Shown in pieces: positions 23,801-34,472 of a stretch of 64,000 nucleotides of DNA. Source of the stretch: Phlebopus portentosus. Lineage: Eukaryota; Basidiomycota; Agaricomycetes; Boletales; Boletinellaceae. Position 1 is the first letter of the stretch, and each line of letters starts with the position of its first letter. The stretch spans positions 992,001 through 1,056,000 of the forward strand of contig JAYXKI010000005.1 in NCBI GenBank assembly GCA_037892935.1. Reading direction: 5' to 3'. A program made the translations under genes and the position numbers. The notes below the pieces were generated by a model that searched no databases, was not told the origin of the DNA, and saw only the letters and a list, made by a program, of their open reading frames with translations.

Positions 23801-25308
23801 ATGAGTGGTGTAGCTTTACCACTTTCCATACGCACAGATGGGGACGAGATAGAGATAGTTAACCAGCTTCTGCTTCCTCACATCGTCGAATTCGTCAAGA
23901 TCAACTCAATAGAAGATGCTCATGATGCTATCAAGACTATGAAAGTATGTTCTAGTGATTCTGCTCGGCTGTCGTAGACTAACTCATTATTCGTTGAGAA
24001 TTAGATCCGAGGTGCTCCTGCCATTGCATCTCTTGCAGCTCTTGCATTCGCTTCTTCCCTCTCCCGGGCTCTTAAGACATCACCATCGCCCAGTTTTCTT
24101 TCTTCTCCTGAATCCCTTAGAGCTCATGTGCAACCGCAACTCGACTTCCTCTTCACTGCACGGCCAACCGCAGTCAATCTAGGTGCCGCGACCCGCAGAC
24201 TCAGCCGTGTCCTCGACAAAAGTGTGAAAGAAGGAAGAGATGCTCGGACAATTGCAGAGTCGCTTGTACGTGAAGGGAACGCTGTTGCCGATGAGGATGT
24301 CGGACGGAATAGAGAGATGAGCAAGCATGGAGCAGAGTGGCTTGTTGACTTGACGAAAGGAAGGGGAGAAGATGCCAGTGCCCTAAACCTGTTGACTGTA
24401 TGCAACACAGGGTCCTTGGCCACTTCCGTAAGCATACGTCCTTGCCTTGCATTTACATTGTATGCTCATATGCGCATGGATTGTAGGGCTACGGGACTGC
24501 TTTGGGTCTTATTACACACTTGTTCGAGACGAAGCAATTAGGCGTTGCTTACTTTACGCAGACCGCGCCGTATCATCAAGGATCTCGGTATGTCATTCGC
24601 CGCATCGAACCAAGTCATAATAATTACTCACCTCGCATAGTTTAACGGCCTACGAGCTCCAATCGCTACAGGCTCCCCATGTCATGATATGTGACACTAT
24701 GGTTGGTTCCCTCTTTCAGCATCGCAAAATCCACGGAGTCGGTGCGTATTATTATACTAGCTAACCTGTCATCTAGTCTCATGCTTGTCTACATAGTCGT
24801 AGGTGCTGACCGTATCGCAAAGAACGGCGATACTGCTAACAAAGTACGTCTTTCTTTGTTCCTGAACATTCAGTGTATTGAGCAGGATTCTAGATTGGGA
24901 CTTATAATGCCGCTGTGCTAGCAGCGCGCCATGACATTCCATTCATCGTTGTTGCCCCTGTCAGTACTGTTGACCTTGACATACCCGATGGCTCCCAGTA
25001 TGTCCATCTCCGATCCTCTCGCTTACCCTTCTCCGTGAAGTTCAACCAAATCTTCCGCTAGCATCCCGATCGAGCATCGTCCATGGATCGAAGCGTGCCT
25101 CGTCCGCGGAGCGGTCTACCCGCCTTCAGAGGAAGGAAAGGTGGAACAAAAAGTCGTCCAGCTCACTCCTCCAGGCCTCGGAGAAGCAAATGTATACAAT
25201 CCGAGCTTCGACATCACTCCCGCTGAACTTATCAGCGCGATCGTGACTGAGAAAGGCGTGGCTACGCGTCGAGAGGATGGCACGTTTGACTTGAGTCCCA
25301 TTGTATAG
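23801..25308 (+). CDS. MRI1: methylthioribose-1-phosphate isomerase
   Basis: The enzyme converts 5-methylthioribose-1-phosphate to 5-methylthioribulose-1-phosphate in the methionine salvage pathway. Exons are 23801-23944, 24005-24427, 24487-24587, 24641-24741, 24797-24843, 24894-24997 and 25062-25308, giving 388 residues with every phase matching. Diagnostic pieces distinguish it from eIF2B alpha: [20 protein letters not shown], then [12 protein letters not shown], the catalytic Cys in [37 protein letters not shown] and the catalytic Asp in [20 protein letters not shown]. The end is GTFDLSPIV. The ATG at 23801 gives the usual short N-terminus before [18 protein letters not shown]. Confidence 0.94.
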
Positions 25309-27326
25309 TTGCACGTGTTTTCGGAAGTTATCTGTTTATTTGAGTGTGACGCACGATGAGACTTGTACAGTACAAGTAGATTTTGTTTAGAACGGACCAA
25401 ATTGATTGATAAGTTTCAGCCTAGGTTTACTCTCTTATGAATTAGATGAGATAATGCTGAATGCTGTGTTTCGTCCTGCCCTTGAGAAGGCCGTCTTCAA
25501 GACCCAACGGAGCAATTGATATATGCATAAATAGCATGTAGTAATACGTACGCTAATGAAATCGATTTTCTTCTCGTAATTAGATTAGGGAAACTGTCTT
25601 CAAACTGAAACTGTACGGCGAAGCCCTCTCCCGCGATCATTCTGACCCTCCGCAGTCGCATTTCCGGATAATGTGAATTTCGCCAAAAATTTTCCTCGAG
25701 CACTATTCAACCGTCCGGTTCAAATGCATAGGTACAGGACTGTCTAAAGTCTATAGTCGGACCGCTGCCAATTGACTTCATTCCAAATTCATGACGTTTG
25801 GCCACTCTAGGACAGAACCGCAGCAAAGGCCGGACACGCCTCAACAGGGTGAACTCCAGCTGGATGGCTTCGTGAAGTACTGTAGGTCTAGAAAGTAGCG
25901 AGTCCGTCGTCGCAAGGTTGATAAACTGGATTAACGTCTATCCACGGTTGGTGTCGCCGATGCATCTACACGAACTGTGTTGCAGATGCACAGTTTGCCA
26001 TTGTTCGGAGTGTTGGTTGTACAGAGCATACAGAAAGATGCATATTCTGATGTTACAGCTCTTCGCACGGGATGATAGATCGGTTCATCCTTTAAAAACC
26101 GCCGTCATCTCCCACTCAACATGCTCATTCCCTTACGGTTCCGACTTAATCAGCAACCGCACAAGGATGAGACAAGTCGGCTAGGACGATGCTTCCATCA
26201 TTTGCTTGTGGTGTTCTAGTGGAGGACTGTCCTTCTCTCGCGACTAATTGAAAGCTGCTTGGCCACCTGTAGCAGCTAACTAGTCTCTCTCACAGCGCGT
26301 AAAAGCATCATGGTAGCCAACTCCCAGCAACTAAGCTTAGAGATTAGGCTCAAAGAAGCCCGAGAAAGACTGTCTCCCATCTGTAAAGGGCTGGGGTTCG
26401 ATACGTTGTCCGTAGAACAGGGAAGAATCCAAGCCTTTTCCGTCCGAGTTTCGCTCATATCTTGGACCCTCTACCTCACGTGTACATGACCGCGAAGCCC
26501 GTCGTGGCTTGCAATTATCGCAATATCATCCACAGACGATGCACACGTTGATGTCCTTCCCATGGCTGAACAAGGACAAAATACCTGTAGATTCGTCACC
26601 TGTCTGCTACGATGCTGATCAAAATAATTGAATCTTGGCTTGGGACACTAGCTTCGCCGGCTACTGTCAGAACTAGTATCAGTGTGCAGCTCTTTCTTCT
26701 CTAATTCTGACGAAATTTATAGACTCGCCTCGAAGCATCCGGAGGCTCGATATGAATTCCTTGAAGAGAGAAGCTCTCTGTTCCCCTCAGATAGAACGTA
26801 ATCATTACATCCAGACTGTAGTTTCTGTTTCCTCCTGAATAGATCCAGAGCTATGCCCAGGCACAGGCGTTGTGAATTGAACCATGAAGATTCGACAAAG
26901 AAACATTTTAAGTGCTCGGACGTCTGGAAGCCGGAAACCCTGCACACTGTTCACGCGAGAAATTGACCATGAGTGCCGACATCCGTGTTTGAGAGAGCGG
27001 AATGAGGAAGAAAGGAACAGCCTGAGTGGCAGCCGCAGCAGGGGCACCACTGGCAGCTCTTTAATCGATGTCACGCACGTGACTGAGAGCAAACCATAGC
27101 CAAATAAAACTTGAAGTTTTCTCCATCATAAACGCACCTGAAAGTAATACAAAGTACATAAAGTATAGGTAAAGGACAATCCTGGAACAACTTAATTTGA
27201 AGGGACAAAGCAAGATTCGGACATCGCTAACGTGAAAAGTAGACAAGGGATGTATCACAAGAAATCAAAGTAGGGGAAGAGGAAGAGGACTAGCAATAAC
27301 CAAGATAAAAAAGAAGCCTGTAAACA
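25309..27326. other. gene-free stretch of 2 kb
   Basis: I find no supported gene, RNA or mobile element. Frames are short (under 100 codons), lie on both strands and carry no motif. The ends will contain the converging 3' untranslated regions of MRI1 and RAD21. Near 26390 a GGTTCGATAC string resembles a tRNA T-loop, but no cloverleaf can be drawn around it. Confidence 0.5.
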
Positions 27327-29663
27327 TTACGCAGCAGAAGCAGTAGCTTGAGAAACGGACGCATGAGTCTGACGTTCCCAGAGCCTGTCCTTTGCACGAA
27401 TCTCGATATTCTCGTAAGGGCCGCCTTGAGATAATTTGACACAATCCCTGGAGCCCAGAACGAGAAGTTCGAAAAAGAATGATGCTGCTGCTCGGCGTGA
27501 CGCCTAGAATAGTGGAACTTAGCATCTAAAGAGAGGCTAGACATTTGTTTACATACCTTGTGAGACATCTGCTGGAAGCTCATGACTTTCTCAGCCGACC
27601 CTGGAGTTGGCTGGAGCTCTTTCCGAATAACTGACAAAGCTTTGACAGTCGTTCGGCTGTATCCTTTACCGTCTTGCTCGGCTGCTTCTTGTTGACTCTG
27701 TGCTTGTGAAGGCCTTTCGTCGAACATTGCGATTGGGCAACTCGAGTCTGCGAACGTCTCAAGTCCTTCATCGAATGCTTCTCCGTCAACTGCAGGCGTA
27801 GAAAAGCGACTCTTTGATCGAGCACGATCAAGCCCAGCCGGACCGCCTAAATCCACATTCATGTCCACGTCAAACTGATAGTTGTCCATGTCCCCTGTGT
27901 TATCACCGAAATCGTATCCGTGATCCAAGTCACCACCAACACCGACGCTGCCACGCCGTAATATGTCGCTGCCAATACCAAGACTAGGTGCCACACTTCC
28001 GGCGCGCCGTGCCTGTTCAACATCTTCAATATTTTCCTTGTCTAAACGTGCCTTCTTGTTGGGCTTGTCGGGGGATGCATCACGTCGTTTCGGTCCAAGT
28101 ATATTACCAATCGGGTGCATGAACATCTCTGCAAGCTCAGGAGCAAGCCCCGGCGGGCCAGCACAGAAATACGTGCCAGTTGGCGTGGACCTCGTTGGAA
28201 TGAAATGCGCCAATGGATCCTGCCGAATCTCAAGCAGACGCATGACGCTCCGGGAGCGAGGAAGGAATTGTTGCTTAGTAAGAATCTCGCTGACGTCCGC
28301 TTGACTTGCGACGATTCCGTTTCGCCCCCGGCCGAAGTTCATTCCTGGACCATCCTCAAGTTCTGTGACGGAATCTATGATCTGTTTTCTATTCAAAAAT
28401 CTTCTCTTCTTTGTGGGGGACTCTTCTTCCTCGGCTGCACGTGGGGTCGCAGTTGCATCTGCAGGCGGTGGCGACGGGGGAGGGGTGGTAAGGCGTGATG
28501 CTGACAATCCAAAATTAGTATTTAGAGCGGGCCAGGTTGGATTCGACTCACAAACTCGGGATGGCGATCTTCGTGCCGCCTCACCCAGACCAGGTTCTCC
28601 CAGTGTCGTGTCAGCCCCAGTACCTTCACCAAAATCAAGCCCTAGATCAACGTCCATACCCCCAAGGTCTCCACCGAATTCGAATTCCATTCCTGCGCCA
28701 AAGGACGCTTCGCGACTTCGCGCGGATAGTACATCAATGTCTTGTGCTCCTTTACCGAGCAGGTGTGAATCAAGAGATTCCCTGGGTGAGCGCAAGGCGC
28801 CAGCATCACGACCAACTTCCACACTCATGGTCTCGTCCTCAGGTCTGGCTTGATCTGCAGGCCCGTCTCCAAAGTCGATTCCGAGATCCACATCCTGCGA
28901 GCCGATACCATCACCTGGGCCTAAGTCAAATTCGAGACCGTGATCGTCTAATTCAAATTGAAAGTCGTTCGCAGATGCCAATGTGATATCTGCCGTTCGC
29001 GCAATATGCTGACCAGTTTTGGGGCGTAGTCTGTCTTCGAAATCGAAATCGCTGGAGAAAAAACAAATGGATGGGTAAATACTCAACAGTGGTGAAACAC
29101 GGTTGCTTACAAGTTGCTGAAGTCAGGAAGAAGCAGGTCTAAATCGATGTTGTTCTCTTGCAGTGTGATGGTGTTCTTGTTTACAGCTAACTGGTCTTCT
29201 GTCATGTCTACGATACCAGGACGAAAAGCCTGAGACAAGTCAATGAATGTGAGATACGTTTAGAAGCGGATAGAACGGAGTGCGGACCATTTTTATTTTC
29301 AACAAGGCTTCATTACAATCATCAAGAAGATATTTCGCCTTGCGGCTATAGATGCGAACGACACCCAGAAGCAGTTGGCCACTAAGTCGAAGGGCCATGA
29401 CTTCAACTTCACCACCCATAATGGCACCTGGACGAGTAAGACAGTCATACACAACTTTCCTCGATGTAAACACTAGCAAGCTTACCTACTGACTCCTGGA
29501 TATCGGTTTGTAATGTTTGTGTCTTCGATAACTTCCGTTCCATATGCGCCGCGAGCCATACTTTCGCCAGTGGCCCCCGTCGCGCAAGAATAGCTTCTGA
29601 GTAAAACTGCAGAAATATATGTCAGCGCCTGTACTGCTCATCTCTACCGCTCAACCGTACCAT
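27327..29663 (-). CDS. RAD21: cohesin kleisin subunit RAD21/SCC1
   Basis: The family closes the cohesin ring around sister chromatids and is cut by separase. I read the first coding exon as the single codon ATG (29661-29663). It is followed by an intron (GTACGG...CTGCAG) and then [20 protein letters not shown]. This restores the canonical kleisin N-terminus, which continues [20 protein letters not shown] and [20 protein letters not shown]. The middle is acidic and Gly/Asp-rich. It then carries [20 protein letters not shown] and [20 protein letters not shown]. The C-terminal winged-helix region ([13 protein letters not shown]) spans an intron into [20 protein letters not shown]. It ends [14 protein letters not shown], stop at 27327-27329. 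The winged-helix end fits SMC1 binding. The N-terminus fits mitotic RAD21 better than REC8, but that choice is inference. Confidence 0.88.
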
Positions 29664-29862
29664 ATCCTAGTAACAAGAAATAACGAGGACAATAATCAAG
29701 AAATATGAGCCGTGGCGATATCTGAGCGCGTTTGTGAGTACGGCTCGTGGGTGGGTGAGACTGACGCGGTGTGACCCATCCAGTTCAACATCACTCAAGC
29801 GTGAGAAATCAGATCTTTATGGTAATAATTTCTATTATATAAGTCGAAATTCAATTAAATGC

Positions 29863-31959
29863 TTATTTCATGAGCTCAGCAGAGTCCTCCCCCTCCTCCT
29901 CTTCCTCCTCTTGAAGTAATTTGGCCTCTTTCATGCGTCTCCGAGTCTCATATGGTAGCCTCTCATCATCGGAAAGCCGGTTGATCCATTGCCTCCCTCC
30001 CGTGTTGATGAAGTGTCGTAACCGAGCTGACATCTTGTATCCCATTTGTTCCAGCTCTTCTACCGCCAGCTTATAGCGAGTATCTTCGTTTGCAACGCAC
30101 GTCTTTACGATCTCCTCGTACACAGGATACGATGGGGTGTGTCCCGCTCCCTTCATCTCTTCAAGATAGAAAAATGCGTTTTCATAGTCCGTCTGTGTGA
30201 GGACCAACGAAATGAACGCCTCGAACGTCTTCGCCGTCGGTTTAACGCCAGACTCTTGCATCTCTCTGAATAGACGTTCTCCAAGTTCAATATGTTGAGC
30301 GGCTCTGCATGCCTTCAGGAGCATTTCGAACGTCTCGGCGTCTGGTTGTATGCCAAGCGATGGCATTGCTTTGTATATCCCAACACCTCTTTGCAAATCA
30401 TTGAGAAGACCGCAAGCTTTGACTAAAACGTTGACTGCAATAACGTCAATGTTCTGCCCTTCCTTGTGCATCTCTTCGAGCTTTGTATATGCACCATCGA
30501 TGGCTTCTGGGTCGTGCCGGACCGCCTGCAGGATTGAATAGGCCGAATCGATTGTCGGATTAAGTTTGCAGAACGCATGAGATCAAGGATGCAAAAGGCT
30601 TCTTTCAGCAGTTGTTTCTTGACGAACGCATCCAACATCGGCGTAAAATGATGTTCTTGAAAGTCTACCTTGATGGCTTCAAGCTCTCGAATTGCTTCCG
30701 ACGCGAGCTTGGGTAACCCATGTCGCGCAGCCGTGTCTAGTACCAACTGGCAGAGTCCTTCGTCAACGCGGATATGCAGCTCGTTAACGACCTTTTCCCA
30801 GCATTGCAAAACGCCGTGAGCCTGTTCAGATGTAAATGATGGCCGATTTTCTCAGCAGTTCCGTGCAACACTCACGTAGAGCTCCTCTGCACAGTAGACC
30901 AGCAAATTGACCCAGAGCTCGCTATCCAAGCGCCGTACCGTCACTGCCTCGTGAAAATCTGCAAGCTCCAGAGCCAGACGAACATGGCCCATCTGCCCAA
31001 ACCGGTCAATTAACGCTTGGGCAGTCTTAAGACTTGGTTGAAAGCCTGCTTCGTTCATCTCGGCTAGTTTGACCAGAGCCATTTCCGCGTTGTCACAGTC
31101 CATGTAGTATCTAAGGAAAAAATCGTATGTTCCGGCATTCGGCTGGAGACCGTGCCTTTCCATCTCTTGCAGGATTTTCTGGATCTCATTACTGTCCGAC
31201 GCCCTATGGGCCTATTAACGATGAGTTAGCAGCGTAGTCAGGCAGCACAGATACATGGGTACTGACATAAAGTAACTGGTTAAAAATATTTGTGTCTGCT
31301 CGTATTCCCATGGCCAGCATGTCCCTGTAGACTGCCCAAGTCGCTTCAGTATACGGATCCGCTGCAAGTGCGCCGAGCAAACTATTATAGGTATGAATAT
31401 CCGGTCGCGTGTTCGCTTTCTTCATCTCTGCCGCCAAATTTATAACTTCGTCTGCTCGGAAGCGAGCCAAATGATTCCGCATCGCCATGTTGAGCTCTGT
31501 AGTTCGTGAACCTCGATGGACTTTGAGCATGGGTTCACTTTGTCTGGCTTCGTACATTTTCGCAGAAAGACGTGAAGGGCCACGAGCATCTTTTGGTTGT
31601 CTTCGTGGTAAAGAAGCGTTGCTTGCTACATTACGCTGAGCCGTGTGTCCTGAGGGTATGTATGAGTAAATGAAGACGTTTCTGAGTGTCATAGACGTAC
31701 CTGCCGCCGAAGATTGCCGCCAAATCGATATCAAATTTGCAGATCGCAAACACAACGTCGACCGTGTGCACGCATTCAATGCATGCTTTGATGAAGATGC
31801 AAGCATCCTCCTGTGGACCAGAGGCTTCTTCACGGAGGATGTCCGAGTCGTGGTCTCTTTTTTCTTCGAGAAGCGAGCTGCGCTCACGTGATGCAGTCGC
31901 GTCGTGTTGACTTTCCAGCCCAACCGCCCAAACCTCACGCTCCGCAGCATCTCCCTCAA
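29863..31959 (-). CDS. mitochondrial-type pentatricopeptide repeat protein, frame broken by one base
   Basis: PPR proteins bind organellar RNA and guide its processing or translation. The start MREMLRSVRFGRLGWKVNTT is Arg-rich and fits a mitochondrial presequence. Repeats of about 35 residues follow: NLAAEMKKANTRPDIHTYNS, MERHGLQPNAGTYDFFLRYY, MNEAGFQPSLKTAQALIDRF, MPSLGIQPDAETFEMLLKAC, MQESGVKPTAKTFEAFISLV and MKGAGHTPSYPVYEEIVKTC. The C-terminus is acidic, ending EEEEEEGEDSAELMK. Introns lie near 31640-31700, 31200-31270 and 30830-30870. Near 30564 the frame must gain one base to pass from CILDLMRSAN to LNPTIDSAYSILQAVRHDPE. No GT...AG pair fits there. I infer a missing base in a CC/GG run. 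It is divergent from the coiled-coil gene with only 86 bp between start codons. Confidence 0.8.
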
Positions 31960-32045
31960 GATTCATGTCTAGGAACTCATCAAGGTAGCACCGAGCCGAC
32001 AATATCGCCTTGTTCTTTTTGATTTGAACATAGGTGGAACGAACC
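31960..32045. promoter_or_regulatory. very compact divergent promoter
   Basis: Only 86 bp separate the proposed start codons of the PPR gene and the coiled-coil gene. Promoter elements and leaders must therefore overlap the opposite gene or be extremely short. An alternative, longer PPR leader reading from about 32050 would overlap the other gene outright. I see no TATA box. Confidence 0.4.
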
Positions 32046-34132
32046 ATGGACCGAGCAGACACCACGACCTACAAACAAGAACTCAATTACCTGAAACGCA
32101 AGCTTGAAGATCTCGAAGAAGTACATCGGGACGGAAAAAGACAGGTGAGTAATATGTTAAGTGAATCCGCGATGTCTTTCTCACCCATTTTCTTTCTGTA
32201 AGCATGCTTCAGAAGTTGAACGACTCAAGAATGATCATGACTGCACTCGGAAGGCCAGCAAGGACCAGTCTGAACAGCTCACACGATTTAAGAAGCAAAA
32301 TGAAATAGCGGAATCTCGCATGCAGGATCTCAGAAAAGCTGTCTCGACAGCGCAAAGCGAGGCACGAGAACTGCGGGTCAAGTTGAGGAGTATCGAAGCA
32401 GAGAGGGACCGCCTAGCGAGCAAACAGATGGAAGCGGTAGACATGCGAAAAGCTCTCGATACCGCAGAACAACGTAAGCGGAACGAGATTCAAGGACGAG
32501 AGAAGCGAATTCTAGAACTTCAAACCGCTCTAGCTACTGAAAAGCAGCGTTCGCTTGAGGCTGAGACGAAAGCAAGAGACGACCGGACGAAACTGGAGAA
32601 AGCAGCGCGGGAAGTGCGTGTCAAGAACACTATAGTCGAGCAAAGGTTGGAACGAGCACAAGCGGAGCTGAAGGAGGCAGTGTCCCGAAGAAGTGCGTTG
32701 GAGCGCGAGTCATCCTCAACATCGCATTCCCTGACCACACGAATATACGAACTGGAGGAAGCCCTTAAGCTTGCCACTGACCAGTTTAGCCTCCTATCCT
32801 CAACCTCAACCTCATTGACAGCCTACGAAGAACTAAAGCTCGAGGCAGCACGGCTGCGTTTACAAGTAGCTCGTCTGGAGAGGAAGCTGGGAAACTCGGA
32901 GGAACAAGTCTATGAGTTGGCTCAGCTCGCCCGTCAGTCCCAAACCACGAACGACCTCCTATCCGAGCAGCTACAGGAAGTGCACACTGAACTGGAATGG
33001 CGCTGTAGTGAATCCAACTCACTGTCCTACCCGATGCCCGCTCCAGCTGATGACGGATTAGAGGCAGAGGTCGATGAATTCCTTTTAGACGAAGCACAGG
33101 ATAGAGGAGATGAGCAAGAGCAGCTACTCGATGTTGCGCAAATTCAACTTCGATTCGGCCGAGAAAGCAGCAGGTCTCTCATAGAGCACCTATCAAGCAC
33201 CGAGCACCAGCTTACGAACGAACGAGCGGAAGCGACACGACTGAAAGGCAAACTCTCCGAAAAGGATACCGTTATTATGAAGCTCTCCCAAGAAAGCGAG
33301 TCTCACAAGAAGGGATGCGACGAGCTTCAAGCCAAACTTGCCGCGCATTCGTCTGAAATCTTCAGCCTGCAGACGAAACTTACAGACTCGGAAAAGAGGC
33401 TTCTCGCTGCCGAAAGTCGTGCGCGAACGGAACTGGCAAAGCGCGAGGAATTACTCCGTAAAGAGAAGGAATTGACAAGCCGATTACAATCGACTGTGCA
33501 TAAAAGCAAGATGGCGGAGGATGCATTGAAGGACGAGATTGAGCAGTAAGCGATATGCATCTAGTTCATTACATTTGAAAAAGCATCGCTGATTCATGAT
33601 ATAGACTCTCCTCGGAGCTTGCAAGCGCAGACGCGTACCGAGAGGCATATCAGAGTATCGCAGAAGAAATGCGCGGACTCGTCGCACGCAATGCTCTGGC
33701 GGAAGATGAAGCAAATCGTCTCAGCGCATTCAACGCGGAGATTTTAAGTCATCGCAATCCAACGCAAAAGATTCTGTATGTGGATCGCATCCGGCGTGAG
33801 CTCGCAGAAACGAAACAGGTATGCCCTTGAGTTTTTTTTCGCAGCGTTCGCGTCTCCATGCTAACTCTCCACCAAAGAAACTTGTCCTGAGCCACCGAGA
33901 TCAGGAGTCCGCCGTGTCAGAAATCGCCACTTTACGCGAAGAACTGGCGATGTACAAATCTGTTACCGTTCCGTACGAAGGCAAACCACGGACAGCAATG
34001 ACACGTGTCCGTCGAATCCCACTTGGCGCACAGACACTGAACGTCCAGGGCGAGCCTCTTCAGAAGGAGAGTTATGGATACTCGGAAGGATATGGTCGAG
34101 CCGGAGATATGACCATGGATGAACTGTCGTAA
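32046..34132 (+). CDS. long coiled-coil protein with HMMR-like C-terminal motif
   Basis: Exons 32046-32144, 32203-33545, 33605-33818 and 33878-34132 encode 636 residues. Almost the whole chain is heptad-rich coiled coil, from MDRADTTTYKQELNYLKRKL through long Glu/Arg/Lys/Leu repeats. One less helical break lies around LSYPMPAPADDGLEAEVDEF. Near the C-terminus RNPTQKILYVDRIRRELAET matches the NPxQKIxYVxxLKxE motif found at the end of hyaluronan-mediated motility receptor and related microtubule/centrosome proteins. The tail GYSEGYGRAGDMTMDELS is short and polar. A role at spindle poles or microtubules is an inference from that motif only. The ATG at 32046 is the first in frame and lies in a good context (ACCATGG). 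Confidence 0.82.
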
Positions 34133-34472
34133 ACGGATATTGCATCCGCTTGACCTCCGTTTTGTAATGACTTGTGAAATGAGCAGGACTCCTCTCTATT
34201 GTACGTTTACGATTTGTTACTCTTTTGCTATCCGCCTACTGTATCCTTATTTTTTGCTCTGTGCATGCTTGATTTGTCTCATGTCGAACTCTAATCACAA
34301 GTATACGGGCCATTACGGTATATTGTCCAATATGCAGGTCATAATTATGAATATAAAGGATGTCGTGGCAAAGTACATGATGCGTAATCGGAAGAGAAAA
34401 GTCTATGTATCTCTCAGATGGCCCAAGAAAGAAGAAAGAAATCGCGCTACCTGGAATACTACGAACTTCACC
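34133..34472. other. convergent 3' regions
   Basis: This is the 340-bp gap between two converging stop codons. It is AT-richer than the coding parts, with T-runs and an AATAAAGG-like string near 34354 that could serve 3' end formation. I see no gene. Confidence 0.55.

Noticed and set aside
26380..26430. tRNA-like T-loop string GGTTCGATAC
   Set aside because: No acceptor, D or anticodon stems can be paired around it.
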